Part shown: piece by piece, positions 32,556-44,415 of the stretch
Layout: each line of letters opens with the position of its first letter
Position numbering within the stretch: the first letter of the stretch is position 1
Source: Ceratotherium simum simum
Lineage: Eukaryota; Chordata; Mammalia; Perissodactyla; Rhinocerotidae
NCBI RefSeq assembly: GCF_000283155.1
Contig: NW_004454173.1
Span: forward strand, 6,211,866-6,275,865
Direction: 5' to 3'
DNA length: 64,000 nucleotides
Translations under genes and position numbers: made by a program
The notes under the pieces: model-generated
Told to the model about the DNA's origin: nothing
Seen by the model: only the letters and a program-made list of their open reading frames with translations
The model's database searches: none

Positions 32556-33086
32556 TGAAGCAGTTACGTTCCTTGTTACATTTTTTTCAGACTTGTTATT
32601 TTGGCATTTGAGAGTGTTTTTCAATTAGTCTAGAGGTCTTTTACCTCACCAATGATAAATATTGAGTAATTTATTCATCTTGGTTTGGTCAGATTGGGAC
32701 TATGTTGCTTATTTGGTGATGAGAATAATATAATTCTCATCTCATAATATAACTACGAATCCATTTTCCCTTTTATTTATACCAGTGTCAGGGCATAAAT
32801 GACTATCACATGGCCCATCAGCTAGGAATTATTTCTATCTCTGTGTTTGCTTACTTGCACAAGCTTTATTTTGCATGGTATTCCTTTATTTAATTCCTTT
32901 GTTAGATCTCTTAAGTTCCATTCAGTAAATGGTACATTATTTGAGCTTTATTGTATGTCATAATGTTTATGAACCATTATTCCAGATGAAAGGAAAGAAA
33001 GCCTTACCAAGGCACCTGAGGGTCTTCGTTGTATTATAGACACAGGAGAGTAAACAAAGAAGAACAAGGTGGGTCAAGTATGGGTC
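32556..33086. other. Unique AT-rich sequence, no gene seen
   Basis: I recognise no repeat or coding feature. Confidence 0.5.
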
Positions 33087-33245
33087 CAAACTCAGCTCTT
33101 CTGTTTACCATTGGAGCCTCAGTTCTTTTCATCTGTAAAACGGAATAATATTATCTAACTCACAGAGTTTTTGTGAAGGTTAGAAATAATGTATGTAAGG
33201 TAACTGGAACATATTAGGCACTCAAGAAGTGATTATCATTGTTGC
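33087..33245 (+). mobile_element. MIR SINE fragment
   Basis: 'gcctcagttcttttcatctg' followed by 'taaaacggaataatattatc' and 'ggaacatattaggcactcaa' is the sense 3' half of MIR. Confidence 0.65.
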
Positions 33246-33279
33246 TTTAAGGGTAATTATTATCATTATTATTATTAAT

Positions 33280-33475
33280 GTATATGATTACTAAGTGGCC
33301 AATATGTACGAGATATTGTTCAAGACACAGTATGTGAATTTCATTTCATTTCATGCTCACAGCAACTCAGTGAAGTAGGTGTTTATTATTTCTCCAGGTC
33401 ACACAGTATATGGCAGAGCTGGGATTTGAGTTCATTTCCTCTGACTCCGTAGTCCACACTCTTTTGATAACCACA
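33280..33475 (-). mobile_element. MIR SINE
   Basis: Antisense blocks 'ctaagtggccaatatgtacg', 'ctcacagcaactcagtgaag', 'ggtcacacagtatatggcag', 'agctgggatttgagttcat' and 'agtccacactcttttgataa' are in MIR order. It lies close to the oppositely oriented MIR at 33087. Confidence 0.65.
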
Positions 33476-34802
33476 AGAATAAGAAAATTTCATCCAGAAT
33501 AAAATAGCCCAGTCATTGATATTTAACAAAGCACCCAGGAATGTGTATATGCAAATATGGTATCACCTGTGAAAATGTATGAGACCTACTCACTCTGTGA
33601 AAACCACATCTCTAAGGTAAAAAGCTCTCACCACCCATCTCTAAGATCACCTTGTAAACCTTCCACTAAAGTAAGTGAATTACAAGTTCAATTAACTCAA
33701 GTTTGATACTAAAGTGATTGGATTCTGTGGTAAAGAGTAAATTTGAATGTATCCCAAGACATAAGGAAAATGCTGTCAAGGCTTAAACTATCCTTTCATC
33801 TACTAATGAAAGTAGTGGTGTGGTGTGGGTGTGTGTGAGAGAGAGATATGTTTCTGTGTTATATCTCTGTGTCTCTATAGATCTGTTTAGACATATAGCT
33901 ATAAAATCTTACTAACTAAATAATAATCATGGAAATAATTCCTTTTTTTCTCAAGCAAATTTAAACATTTCTCTAACTTTTTACCTTCATGGAACTTAAA
34001 TCAGATTCTCTGGGTGCAAAAAAATATTCTGCTGTAAGTAGATATTCCATACCAAGCATTTAATTCATAGAATTTCAAACTTTAAAAATGAATAAGTTTG
34101 GCCACAGACTTCTCTTAATTTGAACTTTAAGGCTTCAGGATACCATTTCTTTGCCCCCACTACGAGCTGGGGTGCCTAGCTTCCTCTACGGCATATGACA
34201 ACTGTATTTCTACAGCAACTGGCTTAGCATTCTACAAGACTCAAAAGAACCCGTTGTGATATGTTGAAGCACCCAACAGCAATTGTCATTTAACATCAAT
34301 TCCAGACTTACTTCCAACGTTTTACCTCCGTTCAAACACTTCCTTCAATTAACTCCTTACTAGTTTCTGAAAACAGATCACATTTTCTCCTTTCATTTTG
34401 TTCCCCTTTCTTAGCATGTCTCCTCCCTTCTTTTCTCCTATTGAAATCCTATCTACCTTTCCAGGGACAGCTACAAAGTCATTTTTCCTGGAGGCCCATC
34501 CCACTATTATCTAAGCCAGAAAGTGTTCCTACCTTTATAACATTGAGGCTTTCCTGATAATCAGACACTTAACTCAAATATCTTCAGGTTGGTGAGCCAT
34601 TTGTGCACTGTAATCTTCCAGAGAGAAAAATGACCATCTGAGAGTAAATGATATCTTTATTGAAGCATTGTTCCTAAGAGTGTCCTTCACAATCAATAGT
34701 AGGTGCCTGATTTAGGTTTCTTTAAAGAATAAATAAATAAATTAATGATTTTTTTGGAAACAAAAGAGTCAGACACTGGCTGATGTTGCAGGAAAGCTAC
34801 AA
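33476..34802. other. Unique AT-rich sequence, no gene seen
   Basis: There is a short GT/GA-rich patch at 33812-33846. 34340-34590 has a faint L2-like composition that I could not confirm. No coding signal. Confidence 0.45.
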
Positions 34803-34990
34803 AAGACTGAGCTGGAGACCCAGGCCTGTTGCCTATTAGGTGCGTGCCTTGGGAAAATAATTTAACCTCTCTGAACTCAGTTTCTTCTGCAAAAACACAA
34901 GTGATCCTGCCTCTGTCCTTGCCCTGCCTACTTATGGGATAGTTGTGGGAACCAAATAAAGAAATGCACGCACACACTGAAGTGCACTGT
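34803..34990 (+). mobile_element. MIR SINE
   Basis: 'gtgccttgggaaaataattt' followed by 'aacctctctgaactcagttt' and 'tatgggatagttgtgggaac' are sense MIR blocks. It is strongly diverged. Confidence 0.55.
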
Positions 34991-35160
34991 GAATGCTGAC
35001 CTAAGCTGCTAGATGCCTAGATAGCTGGACGACCTGGCTGACAATCGACACTTTAATTGCAAGCTTTACACACTATTATCTCACCCCATCCAGGAATATG
35101 TTATCAAACTGTTTTGATATTATGTAGCAAAGCTGGTCCACTTACTCCCTCACCTGGTTT

Positions 35161-35600
35161 CTGTTCATTCATTCATTCAGCAATATTTATGAACTGCCTA
35201 CCACATACCAGGCACCATGCTAGGCCCTGGGGCCATAAACATGAAAAGATAGATCTAGTTTCCTGCTCTCAAGGACCTTGCCTTCTTGTGGGGGAGACCT
35301 AGAATAGACAGGTCTACATACCAATGAGCCCGCAAATAAGATAATTTCAGATAGGGATAGGTGCCAGTAAGCAGACGAAGAAGGTGACGTGCTAGAGAGT
35401 AAGTGGGGTGGGCATCGTGAGCATGGTCAGGAAAGGCCTCTTAGAAGGAAGGGAAGGACCAAGCTTTGCAAAGGTTTGGGGACAGCAGGTGCCACACTCT
35501 GAGGTGGGACCAGGCTCTGAACAAGTGGAGAGCAGACAGAAGGCCAGAGGGCTGAAGCAAAGTGACCTGCAGGAGAATGGAGGCACTGGATGGTGGAAAG
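35161..35600 (-). mobile_element. LINE-2 3' end (antisense)
   Basis: It starts with 'tcattcattcattcagcaat', continues through 'ataccaggcaccatgctagg', 'ctctcaaggaccttgccttc', 'gcatggtcaggaaaggcctc' and 'ccacactctgaggtgggacc'. This is the reversed order of an L2 3' region, nearly continuous over 400 bp. Several overlapping open frames (35392-35737) on both strands are inside it and are not genes. Confidence 0.75.
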
Positions 35601-37140
35601 CTGATCTGTTTGCACAGAATGATCAAGAAAAAGAAAAGCAATATATTTTCTTTGGAATGAAGGTCGAAGAATTTGAGCCTAGTTTAATTCTGGTGAGAAC
35701 TCAGCTTGTTGGATTATACTTGAGGGGATTTACATAACCATACTGTTAGGGATTTTTGAGCTTTACTTTTTCTTTAATTTTAACACTAATAAAAGCAAAG
35801 GAATCTTAACATTGTCCATGATTGTCAGCATTTTACCAGAATATTTTTCCTTCCATATATGTTGTTATTATTTTGGTGATTTGCTGCACCCTTTACTGTC
35901 ATTTCATTATAACCAATACTTAATGGAAAGTCTGAATTAAAATATTTAAAAGATATTTAATTTTATTGCATTCATAGTATTTTTTCAATAGGAATTACTA
36001 GGCCCTCTGTAGGTACTAGCTGAAGGGAAAAAAACCCATAATCCCTCGTGGAGTCCTCCTGGAGCACACGCACACACACACAACTAAATAAAATTGTTAA
36101 CTGTGATAAATACCGAGGAAGAGAGGTTACATGGTATTATGGGAATTCTTAAGAGCAGGAACTCGCCAAGTTAGAAAGGTCAGAAAAGGGTTAACCTGCC
36201 CGAGAATTATTTACTAGAAGTCCTACTTTAATGAGTAGATTAGAATGATCTTAATAAGCTTCTTCTACCCCCACTGTAGTCTTACATTTCCTTAGAGATA
36301 AATTGCATGTAAATAAATATATATTAAAGTGCTTCAAATCAAGTTGGTCTCTGAAGTGTATAATTTTTCCTTTGTAATCTGCTTCTACTTTTAATTAGCT
36401 CAGCAAATCAATATCTTCTCCCCACCTTTTTCAGATTCACAAAAGGGAAGTCAGCCCTGTTGTTGCACATACTGCCACTAATTGATGATCACTGATACTC
36501 CGTTTATAGAGAGATTTATCCTGTCTCCTCTGAGTCCTCTTCTCCCTGTCTACACAATGCTGCCCTAGACATTCGGGACACAGTTGCCAGAAGCTTCTGA
36601 GAGCTCCAATATTACCTTCTTCCCTTGTCGCCTTTCACTTCCCGCCTCCCCACATGTCATCCCTCTGGTCACTGAGGTGCCCTAAGCTGCCACGGTCCCT
36701 GCAGCTTCCTGACACTGAAACCCACTAGAGCAGATGGCACGGCTCCCTCCAGGCAGCAGCTCTGTGCCAGGCCAGAACTTCCAGCCTTGTCATGTGGAAA
36801 CTGTCAGGCTGAGAACATAAGTGCTCCAGCCCATTATTAGCTGATAGAAAGCATATAAAAAGGACTTTATAAACCAAGGCATGAATAAATAATTTCACGA
36901 GCAAAGCTGCAGTGTGGCAGTCCTCGGTTTAAAGCTGAAAGCCTTTCTAATGTGTTGCCAGAGGATTAAATGCTATCACCATGTTTCAGGCAGTAATTTT
37001 TATTGCATGTATCATTCAGGATTTGGCATTGGAAAAGAAAGAATTCTGCACACATCATATTGAAATTAGAAGGCAGTGCACTGCTATTTGAAGCTTGGAT
37101 GCTATTGTTTTGAGGGCATTATATTCTCTTGAGGTATTTT
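35601..37140. other. Unique sequence, no gene seen
   Basis: A short (AC)n run lies at 36066-36082. 36830-37100 looks non-repetitive and well preserved, and could be a conserved non-coding block. I see no exon or RNA signal. Confidence 0.45.
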
Positions 37141-37372
37141 CCCCCTTGCTTCTCTGTCTCTGTCTCTCTGTCTCTGCTCTTTCTTTCTCTGTCTCTCTCT
37201 CTCTCTCCCCATCTCTGTCTCTCTCTGTTTCTCTGTCTCTGTCTCTCCATCTCTGACTCTGTCTCTTTCTGTCTCTGTCCCTGTCTCTCCCTCTCTCCCT
37301 TTCTCTCTCTCTCTCTCTCTCTGTCTCTCTGTCTCCCCATCTCTGTCTCTCTCTGTCTCTCTGTCTTTCAGC
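37141..37372. repeat. Long polypyrimidine tract, (CTCTGT)n-like
   Basis: About 230 bases are almost wholly C/T with regular G, built from irregular tctctgtctctgtctc units. The complementary strand is almost wholly purine apart from regular C. Arg/Glu-rich and Ser/Leu-rich open frames on the two strands are artefacts of the repeat. Confidence 0.92.
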
Positions 37373-39837
37373 AGATAGTTACCACCTTTCCGGTTCCTGA
37401 TAAATCCTTTCCATAATGTCTGGTACTTTTCAAAATTATTCTTCATGATGACATTTACAGCAGTGGGTTTGCAGTATTAGGAGAGCAACAGCTTGTGTTA
37501 AACTGCTTAGAAAATTGGAGATTAAAAGAAGCAGGGAAAAAAATCTGGGACTCTTGTCTCTTACCTGAAAAAGAAAAAGGCATCCACAGCATAGGCACTG
37601 GGCCCGAGGTTATGGCTCCGGACTGGTCACTCGGAGTCAGGGAGAAACCTGAGGGGCTGAGTCCCGCGTACAGTCGTTTCAGGCCCTGGTGGACGGGGCC
37701 CTTTGCTGTGCAGGCCGCACCCCAGTGTACCTCAGGATGGCGATGGGAGCACAAGTTCCCCAGCTCCCTACTACCAGCTCCCCTCCCTTTTCTAATATTT
37801 TCTACCCTCATTTCTTCCTTCTAATAAGGGAAACAAAATTTTATTATCTTAATGGTTGGTACCCAAATTCTCCTTCACGAGGTGACTTTCTTTGTTGGGA
37901 AGAGGTGCCATGATATTGATAATAACAATTATGGGCAGAAGATGAGATGCAAAACTGCGGAGCAGGCTGGTGCAATGCTTCCTCAAGGAAGGCAAGAGAG
38001 AAATGGCGCCCGAGGGGGCGGGGAAGGAGAGCACAAGAGCGAGAGGCCTGCAGAGGGGGGTGTGGGGTGAAGGGCTATGGGCTCTCGGAGATAGAGGGGC
38101 AGAGGCACACTTAAGAACTGTAATGCCAATGCTGACTTTCTGAGATGCAGATGCCCCCTCCATCTCCCTCCAACACCTCCAGTAAAGAGGGTGATGCTGA
38201 CGCATTCCTACTGTGAATGGGCTGAGGAGCCTGGGGTTCACGTAGATGGAGAACAGCAGAGAGCCAGCCTGCGGCAGCAGAAGGCCAGGAGGCCATCACG
38301 AGAGTTAGGCCCTTAGGGGCTTTGTGGAAACCTTGCGGGTGGAATCTGGACTGCCCTAGGCCACTGAATCTGGAGATTTGAGCCAATTTTAACTGGGTCT
38401 CCACAGGGCAGGAGAACCTTCTATTGACTTTGGGTTAACCTAGATTTTCAATGGGCCTACAGTACAGTACTTGGTAATAAGGGCTATGAAAATAAATGGT
38501 AGTGAGGTAGTTTTCAAAGACCCTGACTTGCAGCCAGACAAAATGAGGGCAAAAATGTGCTTAGTGCAAATAGGCAATTAAGAGAAGTATTTTTTTTTTT
38601 ATTCCAATGGGCCGGTTCATTGTAGAATAAAATGCTATTCCATTCTGTTTATATAAGCATTTTCTTTTGGCATTTGTTAGAATCCATGGAAAATCAGTCA
38701 GAGAAAATCCAGTTATAACTCTTCATGGGCTCATGTTCTAACAACATTCTTAGGAGTAAGACTTGCAGAAAGAAATCGTGTTCTCCTTCTTGTTCCACGT
38801 AGCTTCAGGGAACGTGCTCCTGCTGGGTGCTTCTTTGCTGGGTCCCTTTTGGGGCTCTTCCCATCCTTTTCCCCTCTCTCAGCAGCACCGTCTCACCTGT
38901 GGACGGCCACAGTGGATGGCTGCCCCACTGTGGTGGCTAGGAATCGTCCGTGCTGAGCCCGTCCTCCAGAGGTTGCGTGGGGCGTCCCTCAGACCTCTCC
39001 CCACTGTCTTCATGACCTGCGGCATAGTCCCCGCCTCATCGTCTCCCAGAGGAGCACAATCACGCTTCACTTCAGAGCTTCTCAGCCAGCTTCTCCACTT
39101 AGGTGGAGACCTATGTGAGGACAAGTTCAGAGTAGCCTGAGGAGGGGTTTCTTCCAACACGGAGATATCAGAGTCTCAGAACGTGGAACTCTTTGAATGG
39201 ACTTTCTTCCATTCTGTTTAGAAAGGTATTTAGGGTTAGCACAGAGGGGTGGCTTTGCCTTTCTCTTTTGATCTGACTGAAAACTAATGCAAGGTGTGTA
39301 GATGTGTGAGAATGTATTTGTGAATGAGAGTGTGTCTGTGTCTGTGTCTGTGGAGAAGGATAATAGAGAAAGTGGGGAAACAATGAAAACTCAATAGCGA
39401 GCAATCACTTTTCATGCAGGACGATTATGGAGCTGATCTGAAGAGCACCATCTTTTGTATCAGTACATGCAGTATGTACAACAATACCTCAAGCATTCTG
39501 TTTTATTACTTTGTCACTGAAGGGTTTCATTTTAAGGGGTCAAATGTCAAGATGACATAAATAACATAAACTGCAGAGGTCTATTGTTATACGTGCCTTT
39601 GTACACTTTTTGTTTAAAGCTGGTGGAGCTGAGAGGAGGGATTTGCGGAATTTGGGGGTGAGGATGTGAAGTGATACCGGCATTCAGCCACAGATCAGGG
39701 AGTGATCCTTCGGCACCTGGGAAGCTGGAGGACAGAAGCTAGCATGTGAGCGAGTGCTCTGACAAGAATAGATTGTAAATGCTCTGTGAATGCCTGCCTT
39801 TACCTTTTTACCCACACCCTGTACCATTTGGGCTACT
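37373..39837. other. Unique sequence, no gene seen
   Basis: Mildly GC-rich around 37590-38110 with scattered CpGs. Open frames up to 130 codons on both strands overlap and have no recognised domain. I can name no repeat. Confidence 0.45.
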
Positions 39838-40265
39838 CGGTTGCAAGCAACCGAAAACGGCTCTGTTTATTTTAAACCCAAAGGGAATTTGTTAGAAGGA
39901 TATTTTGGGCTCACGAGATCAGTGGGAAGCTGAAGAACAAGCTTGAAGAATGGGAAGCAACCGAAGTCTCCTCAAGACAAGCAACAGAACGACAGCATCT
40001 GAGGTCCCTGCAGGGACAGGCTGCTCTGCACACCACCTGCACAGCTGTGAGAAGGTGACCCCAACCATCCATCCCTGCCTCACTGCTCAGGATCCAGAGT
40101 TCTGGGAACAAACATTCACAGCTCAGCCTAACTCAAGAGCCTGCCCTCCTCCCCAAGAAGGCTACACAGGGCTGCGGGAGAGGGAGGGCCTGGCCCCTTT
40201 GCATCCGTGGTGCAGGAGCTGGCAGTTTCCCATCTCACCAAGACCATACAAAACGGGGGCTCTCC
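39838..40265 (+). repeat. Probable old dispersed repeat ('gggaatttgttag' type)
   Basis: 'tttaaacccaaagggaattt' followed by 'gggctcacgagatcagtggg' and a GC-richer body resembles a familiar mammalian repeat with an 'aaagggaatttattggctcac' start. The class is uncertain to me. Frames at 39950-40357 and 40162-40698 read through it. Confidence 0.4.
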
Positions 40266-40454
40266 GAAAACGTAGATTGGGGTGCGAACAGGAAGATGGT
40301 AGGAAGTTGAAGGCTGTCAAGCTAAAAAGTGCTTCAGTTCTACCACATGCCTTGTAACTTAGCCAGAAGGGGCTGGGACACTGCAGCACATCCTTACAGG
40401 TTTCTTCCTGGTTGGGGTCTGTTCTCCCCTTTGCTCCAGACCTAGTCCCAAATG

Positions 40455-40640
40455 CCACATTTCTGGAGGCAGCTGTCCAGGTGGGGACACAGCAATGAGA
40501 GGCTGGCTTCTGTTTGTTCACATATAAAATGAGGATAGCAACATCCATCTCAGAGTGACTGGGAGGATTAAGTGGGATATTTCTGAAGTGCCTGGTCTGT
40601 GCCTGGGGTTGAGCACTGCTCGACAGATGTTGTGTCATTG
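40455..40640 (+). mobile_element. MIR SINE
   Basis: 'gttcacatataaaatgagga' followed by 'tagcaacatccatctcagag', 'gactgggaggattaagtggg' and 'gtgcctggtctgtgcctggg' are sense MIR blocks. Confidence 0.65.
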
Positions 40641-40694
40641 TCCTCCCTGTGCTGTCTCCCACAGGACAGTGTGCATGTAGGTGTGTACCAGATG

Positions 40695-40730
40695 TCATTT
40701 TATTTATTCAACAAACATTTATTGAGTGCC
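40695..40730 (-). mobile_element. LINE-2 terminal stub
   Basis: 'ttattcaacaaacatttatt' followed by 'gagtgcc' is the extreme L2 3' end in antisense. Only about 35 bp remain. Confidence 0.4.
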
Positions 40731-40774
40731 ATTGGCCTTATTTTTCTCAGTTTATCGAGGACTGGTGAACACTT

Positions 40775-40985
40775 TGTCCTGGAATGTTACCACTTACTAG
40801 TTGTACAACTCTGGGCATTGTTTAACCTCTCTGAGACTCAGAGAGATTGTCCACAAAGGGGAGATAATAATCATACCTATGCTGAAGAACTCTTCTAAGA
40901 GTTAAATGAGATAATCCATGTAAAGGACTTAGCACAGTGCCCAGAATAGGAAACACTCAATACGTATTAATTATTAATAAGAACC
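40775..40985 (+). mobile_element. MIR SINE
   Basis: 'taccacttactagttgtaca', 'actctgggcattgtttaacc', 'gagataataatcatacctat', 'gagttaaatgagataatcca' and 'gcacagtgcccagaatagg' form a near-complete sense MIR. Confidence 0.75.
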
Positions 40986-41789
40986 CAAAGAGTTTAAAAT
41001 GTTTTTCTTGAATTCACTTCTATATTCAGCATCTTCTATCAGAGAATTTATTCTACAAGTTTACCACAGGCTCTTTGTCCTAAATGCAGCTTACTTTCTA
41101 AAGACCCTAGGAACCACAGTGTAGACTTAGAGCTGGAAGGATGTTAGGCATGATACAGTTCAGCCTGTTGGCTGTAGGAAGGAGGGAACGCAAGCTGGTC
41201 AGTGGGAGATTTGCTGAGTCCCAGTCTGGTGCGCCGTCAAGCCCATCTCGCGGAATTGGTTATTATCAATAGCAATAGGATTCATTTCTGTTTCTATCCA
41301 ACCTCAATTAAAGCCAAAAAATCAGATGTTGGTGTGAGGCAGGTTCAGCAGCCATGGGGTTCTGCTGTGTATCTTACCATTTCTCTTCCCACTGTCTGTG
41401 ATGGAGGTGGTCAGGCTGTGTATTTAGGAAAGGCCTGTCAATCTCACCTTATCTTATCACTGCCATCTACTTATGGCAGACTGCCGCGACGAGGAAGTGA
41501 ACATGGCACTGGGAAGATTTTGACCCGCTTTTATTTCCTATCACTCTTTCAGTGGTTACTTAACATTCTGTCTATTATTGCATTGTAATGTCTCTTTGGC
41601 ATTACCAATTGCTGTGTTTTCTCATGGAATTAAATTAGTTTCAAATTCTTTTTCTCATGCTACAGTAGCTTACATTTTTCTAATCTAACTCTAGCTTATC
41701 ATTTTCTGGCTTTAGAGCCAATCCCCTCAGATCTTTGTGTACTTGAGCACAATCTTTGCCTATTTAAAACAGAACTTCTACTAATATCA
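40986..41789. other. Unique sequence, no gene seen
   Basis: The 128-codon frame at 41202-41588 (plus) has no known motif. I recognise no repeat. Confidence 0.45.
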
Positions 41790-42265
41790 ATAACCTAATG
41801 CTCATTCTCTATTCCAAGTCATTAATAACATTTTTATTGAGACCAGAGAGAATAGACCTTCTGCCAAATATCTTGTCTCAGTTGAATATCAGGCCCTTTA
41901 TCAATTTCCTTTGTTTAAAATAGTTTAGCCAATATTTAATTTATTTGACAATGTTTATTTCCAAGCTGATTTAAATTTGCTTCAGATATTATTAAATGCT
42001 ATATTAAATGCTTTATTAATACCCTCCCTCATAGAATTCTGTATTATTTCCTAAACAAACTTTATAATTTTGATAAGAGCAGCTATGTTATTTTATCCGG
42101 AACAATTTGTTTTAATAAATGCTTGATGTTGCTTTGCTATTGCTTGGGATTTTAAAATTGCTTTTCCTCAAAGTAATTGCTTTAAATTAGCAATTGCATT
42201 TGGGGTAAAATTTTGAGGGTTAGAGTTTCCATTTTTCTTATGCTTTTAAAAAATATGTGAGCCAC
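41790..42265 (-). mobile_element. Possible CR1/L3 LINE segment (antisense)
   Basis: Phrases lie in the order expected of the reversed CR1/L3 3' region: 'ttccaagtcattaataacat', then 'taaatgctttattaata', 'ttgataagagcagctatg', 'aataaatgcttgatgttgct', and 'gcttttaaaaaatatgtgag'. Identity is low and each phrase is weak alone; the collinear order is the argument. Confidence 0.4.
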
Positions 42266-43817
42266 ACAGTTCCCTTTAATCAAGAATTTGCAGGTCACAA
42301 ACATTTATATATTTCCATACCAAATAAAAAATTATATAATTCTTTAAAAATTGATGCTTACATAGAAACAGAGGTTTCTTTCCAGTGATGTCTTTTTTGG
42401 ACTCTAGGAACTGAGGATTTTTTGTTATTGTTGCAATTTTTCTAACTCTGTAATATACTTCAAATTACCCTTCAATTTTATTTTTATAGACAGATTTAAA
42501 AATGACTGAACCTAGTGTACAAGCTGTTTAAAAAAATGTTTTCACTCATTTCATTCATGTACTCGTTTATATTGTGTATATGCTGCAGTTCCTATCTTCT
42601 GATATACTTATTAAAAGTTAGGATTTCTTAGGTGGCTCTTCTCAGTGTGAGACTTAATGTAATCACCAAGCACAGATTTTCTTTGGGTTTCTTTTTGTAC
42701 TCACTGGCTCAGAATTGCTCTTCATGTAATTTGGGACTTTTTGATGCCAAGTGATGGGCTGGGAATAGTTTAATGTGTCCATTCACATAGCATCATGAGA
42801 CCTACCCCGTCTATATAGTTAGTCTCCTTTCTCTCTCCCAAGAGTTTTAAAATCAGCATCTATTGCAATTTCCTTTCCCTATTTCCAACTACATACTATC
42901 TTATTGGACTAGAGATTATTTTGTTCTCAGAATTTATCCAAATAGCCTTAGACACTGCAAAATCACCGTCCTTGTACGTCTAAGCATGTAGTATTGATAT
43001 TAAACATCTTTTCTATGTATTATGCTATCTTTCCACTTATTTTTTGTTGATTACTTTAAATTCAATATTGATCAATTGATATTATGTTTATGAGAAATGC
43101 TCTTAATATTGAATCTGAGGTGATTAGGTCACATTTTCAATTTTATCTCCATATTCAACTTAATAGGTTTCTCACATCTCTTACATATGAGAGTATAATG
43201 ACCTGGCATTTTTCTTTTTCACAGAATTTAAGGTTCTTGATTAAGCTTACATTCTTATGCAGCATTAAATAACTATACATTGAGTTTTTGGAATTAAATG
43301 TGTAGGTAATCTTGTCTCTTGTCTGTTACTTACATGTACGTGTAAGTTCCCCTCCCTCACTAGGCAATTATGTCTATCATTTTATTAAAATCAAACTCTC
43401 CTCTGAGTCAACTTTCACGCCATCAAAATTGTTCCGTCCTTGATTTTCTCAACTCTTCATTTCTTGTTGTCCCCAAAAGGGCTTTCTTTTCCCTTTCTTT
43501 CTTTTTTTAAACAATATTGTTGTAAAAACACCAGAGTATACATGAAGTTTATTCAAATACTACCAAGAGGTAATCCTCTATGGAACGACCTTCTGGGACG
43601 AAAGGGACCAGGGTGAAAGCTCCCATGCGCCCGCTTCCCGTGTTGCTTCTCCAGCTTCACAAACAGGACTGTGTCTCGGATGTCAGGAGAGGACCAAGGG
43701 GGTGGACACTTTGCTGTGACACTGTGCTGACCACGCAGCACGCTTTTTGGGAATCTGGGTTTCCTTGACATCCAACTCCAATTTAAAAGTCACTGATTAT
43801 CATACAGCTGAAAATGC
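42266..43817. other. Unique AT-rich sequence, no gene seen
   Basis: I can name no repeat. 43560-43770 is more GC-rich with open frames on both strands, but no domain is visible. Confidence 0.45.
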
Positions 43818-44415
43818 CACAATTTTTTTTTATTGTGGTAAATTATACATAATATAAAATCTACCTTTTTAACCATTTTTAGGTATATAGTTCAGTGGCT
43901 TTAAGTACATTCACATTGTTGGGCAGCCATCACCATCATCCTTCTCCAGAACTCTTTTCGTCTTGCAGCACTGAAACTCTGTGCCCATTAAAGACCACTC
44001 TTTATCCTCTTCTTCCCCCAGCCCCTGGCAACCACCGTTCTACTTTCTGTCTCTATGAATTTGACTACTCTAGGAACCTCATGTAAATGGAATCATACAA
44101 TATTTGTTGTTTTGTGTCTGACTTATTTCGCTCAGCATAATGGCCTTAAGGTTCACCCATATTGTAGCATGTGTCAGAATTTCTTTCCTTTTAAAGGCTG
44201 AATAATATTCCATTATATGCATACACCACATTTTGTTATTCATGCATCGTAAATGGACATTTGGGTTGTTTCCACCTTTTGGCTATTGTGAATAATGCTG
44301 CTGTGAACCATGGTGCACAAATATCTGTTTGAGTCCCTGCTTTCAATTCTTTTGGGTATGTAAGAAGTGGAATTGCTGGATCATGTGGTAATTCTATGTT
44401 TAATTTTTTTAAGGA
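43818..44415 (-). mobile_element. LINE-1 3' region (antisense)
   Basis: It begins with the T-run of the L1 poly(A) tail at about 43825, then 'gttcagtggctttaagtaca', 'gcccctggcaaccaccgttc', 'ggaatcatacaatatttgtt', 'ggctgaataatattccatta', 'gtgaataatgctgctgtgaa' and 'ggaattgctggatcatgtgg'. It is 5'-truncated. Small open frames inside are L1-derived and not functional. Confidence 0.85.

Noticed and set aside
37102..37446. Arg/Glu-rich frame (minus) and Ser/Leu-rich frame (plus)
   Set aside because: Both are direct translations of the polypyrimidine tract, which is open in several frames by composition.
40162..40698. Longest open frame, 178 codons on the minus strand
   Set aside because: It runs across a probable dispersed repeat and a MIR, overlaps open frames on the other strand, and has no recognisable domain or splice context.
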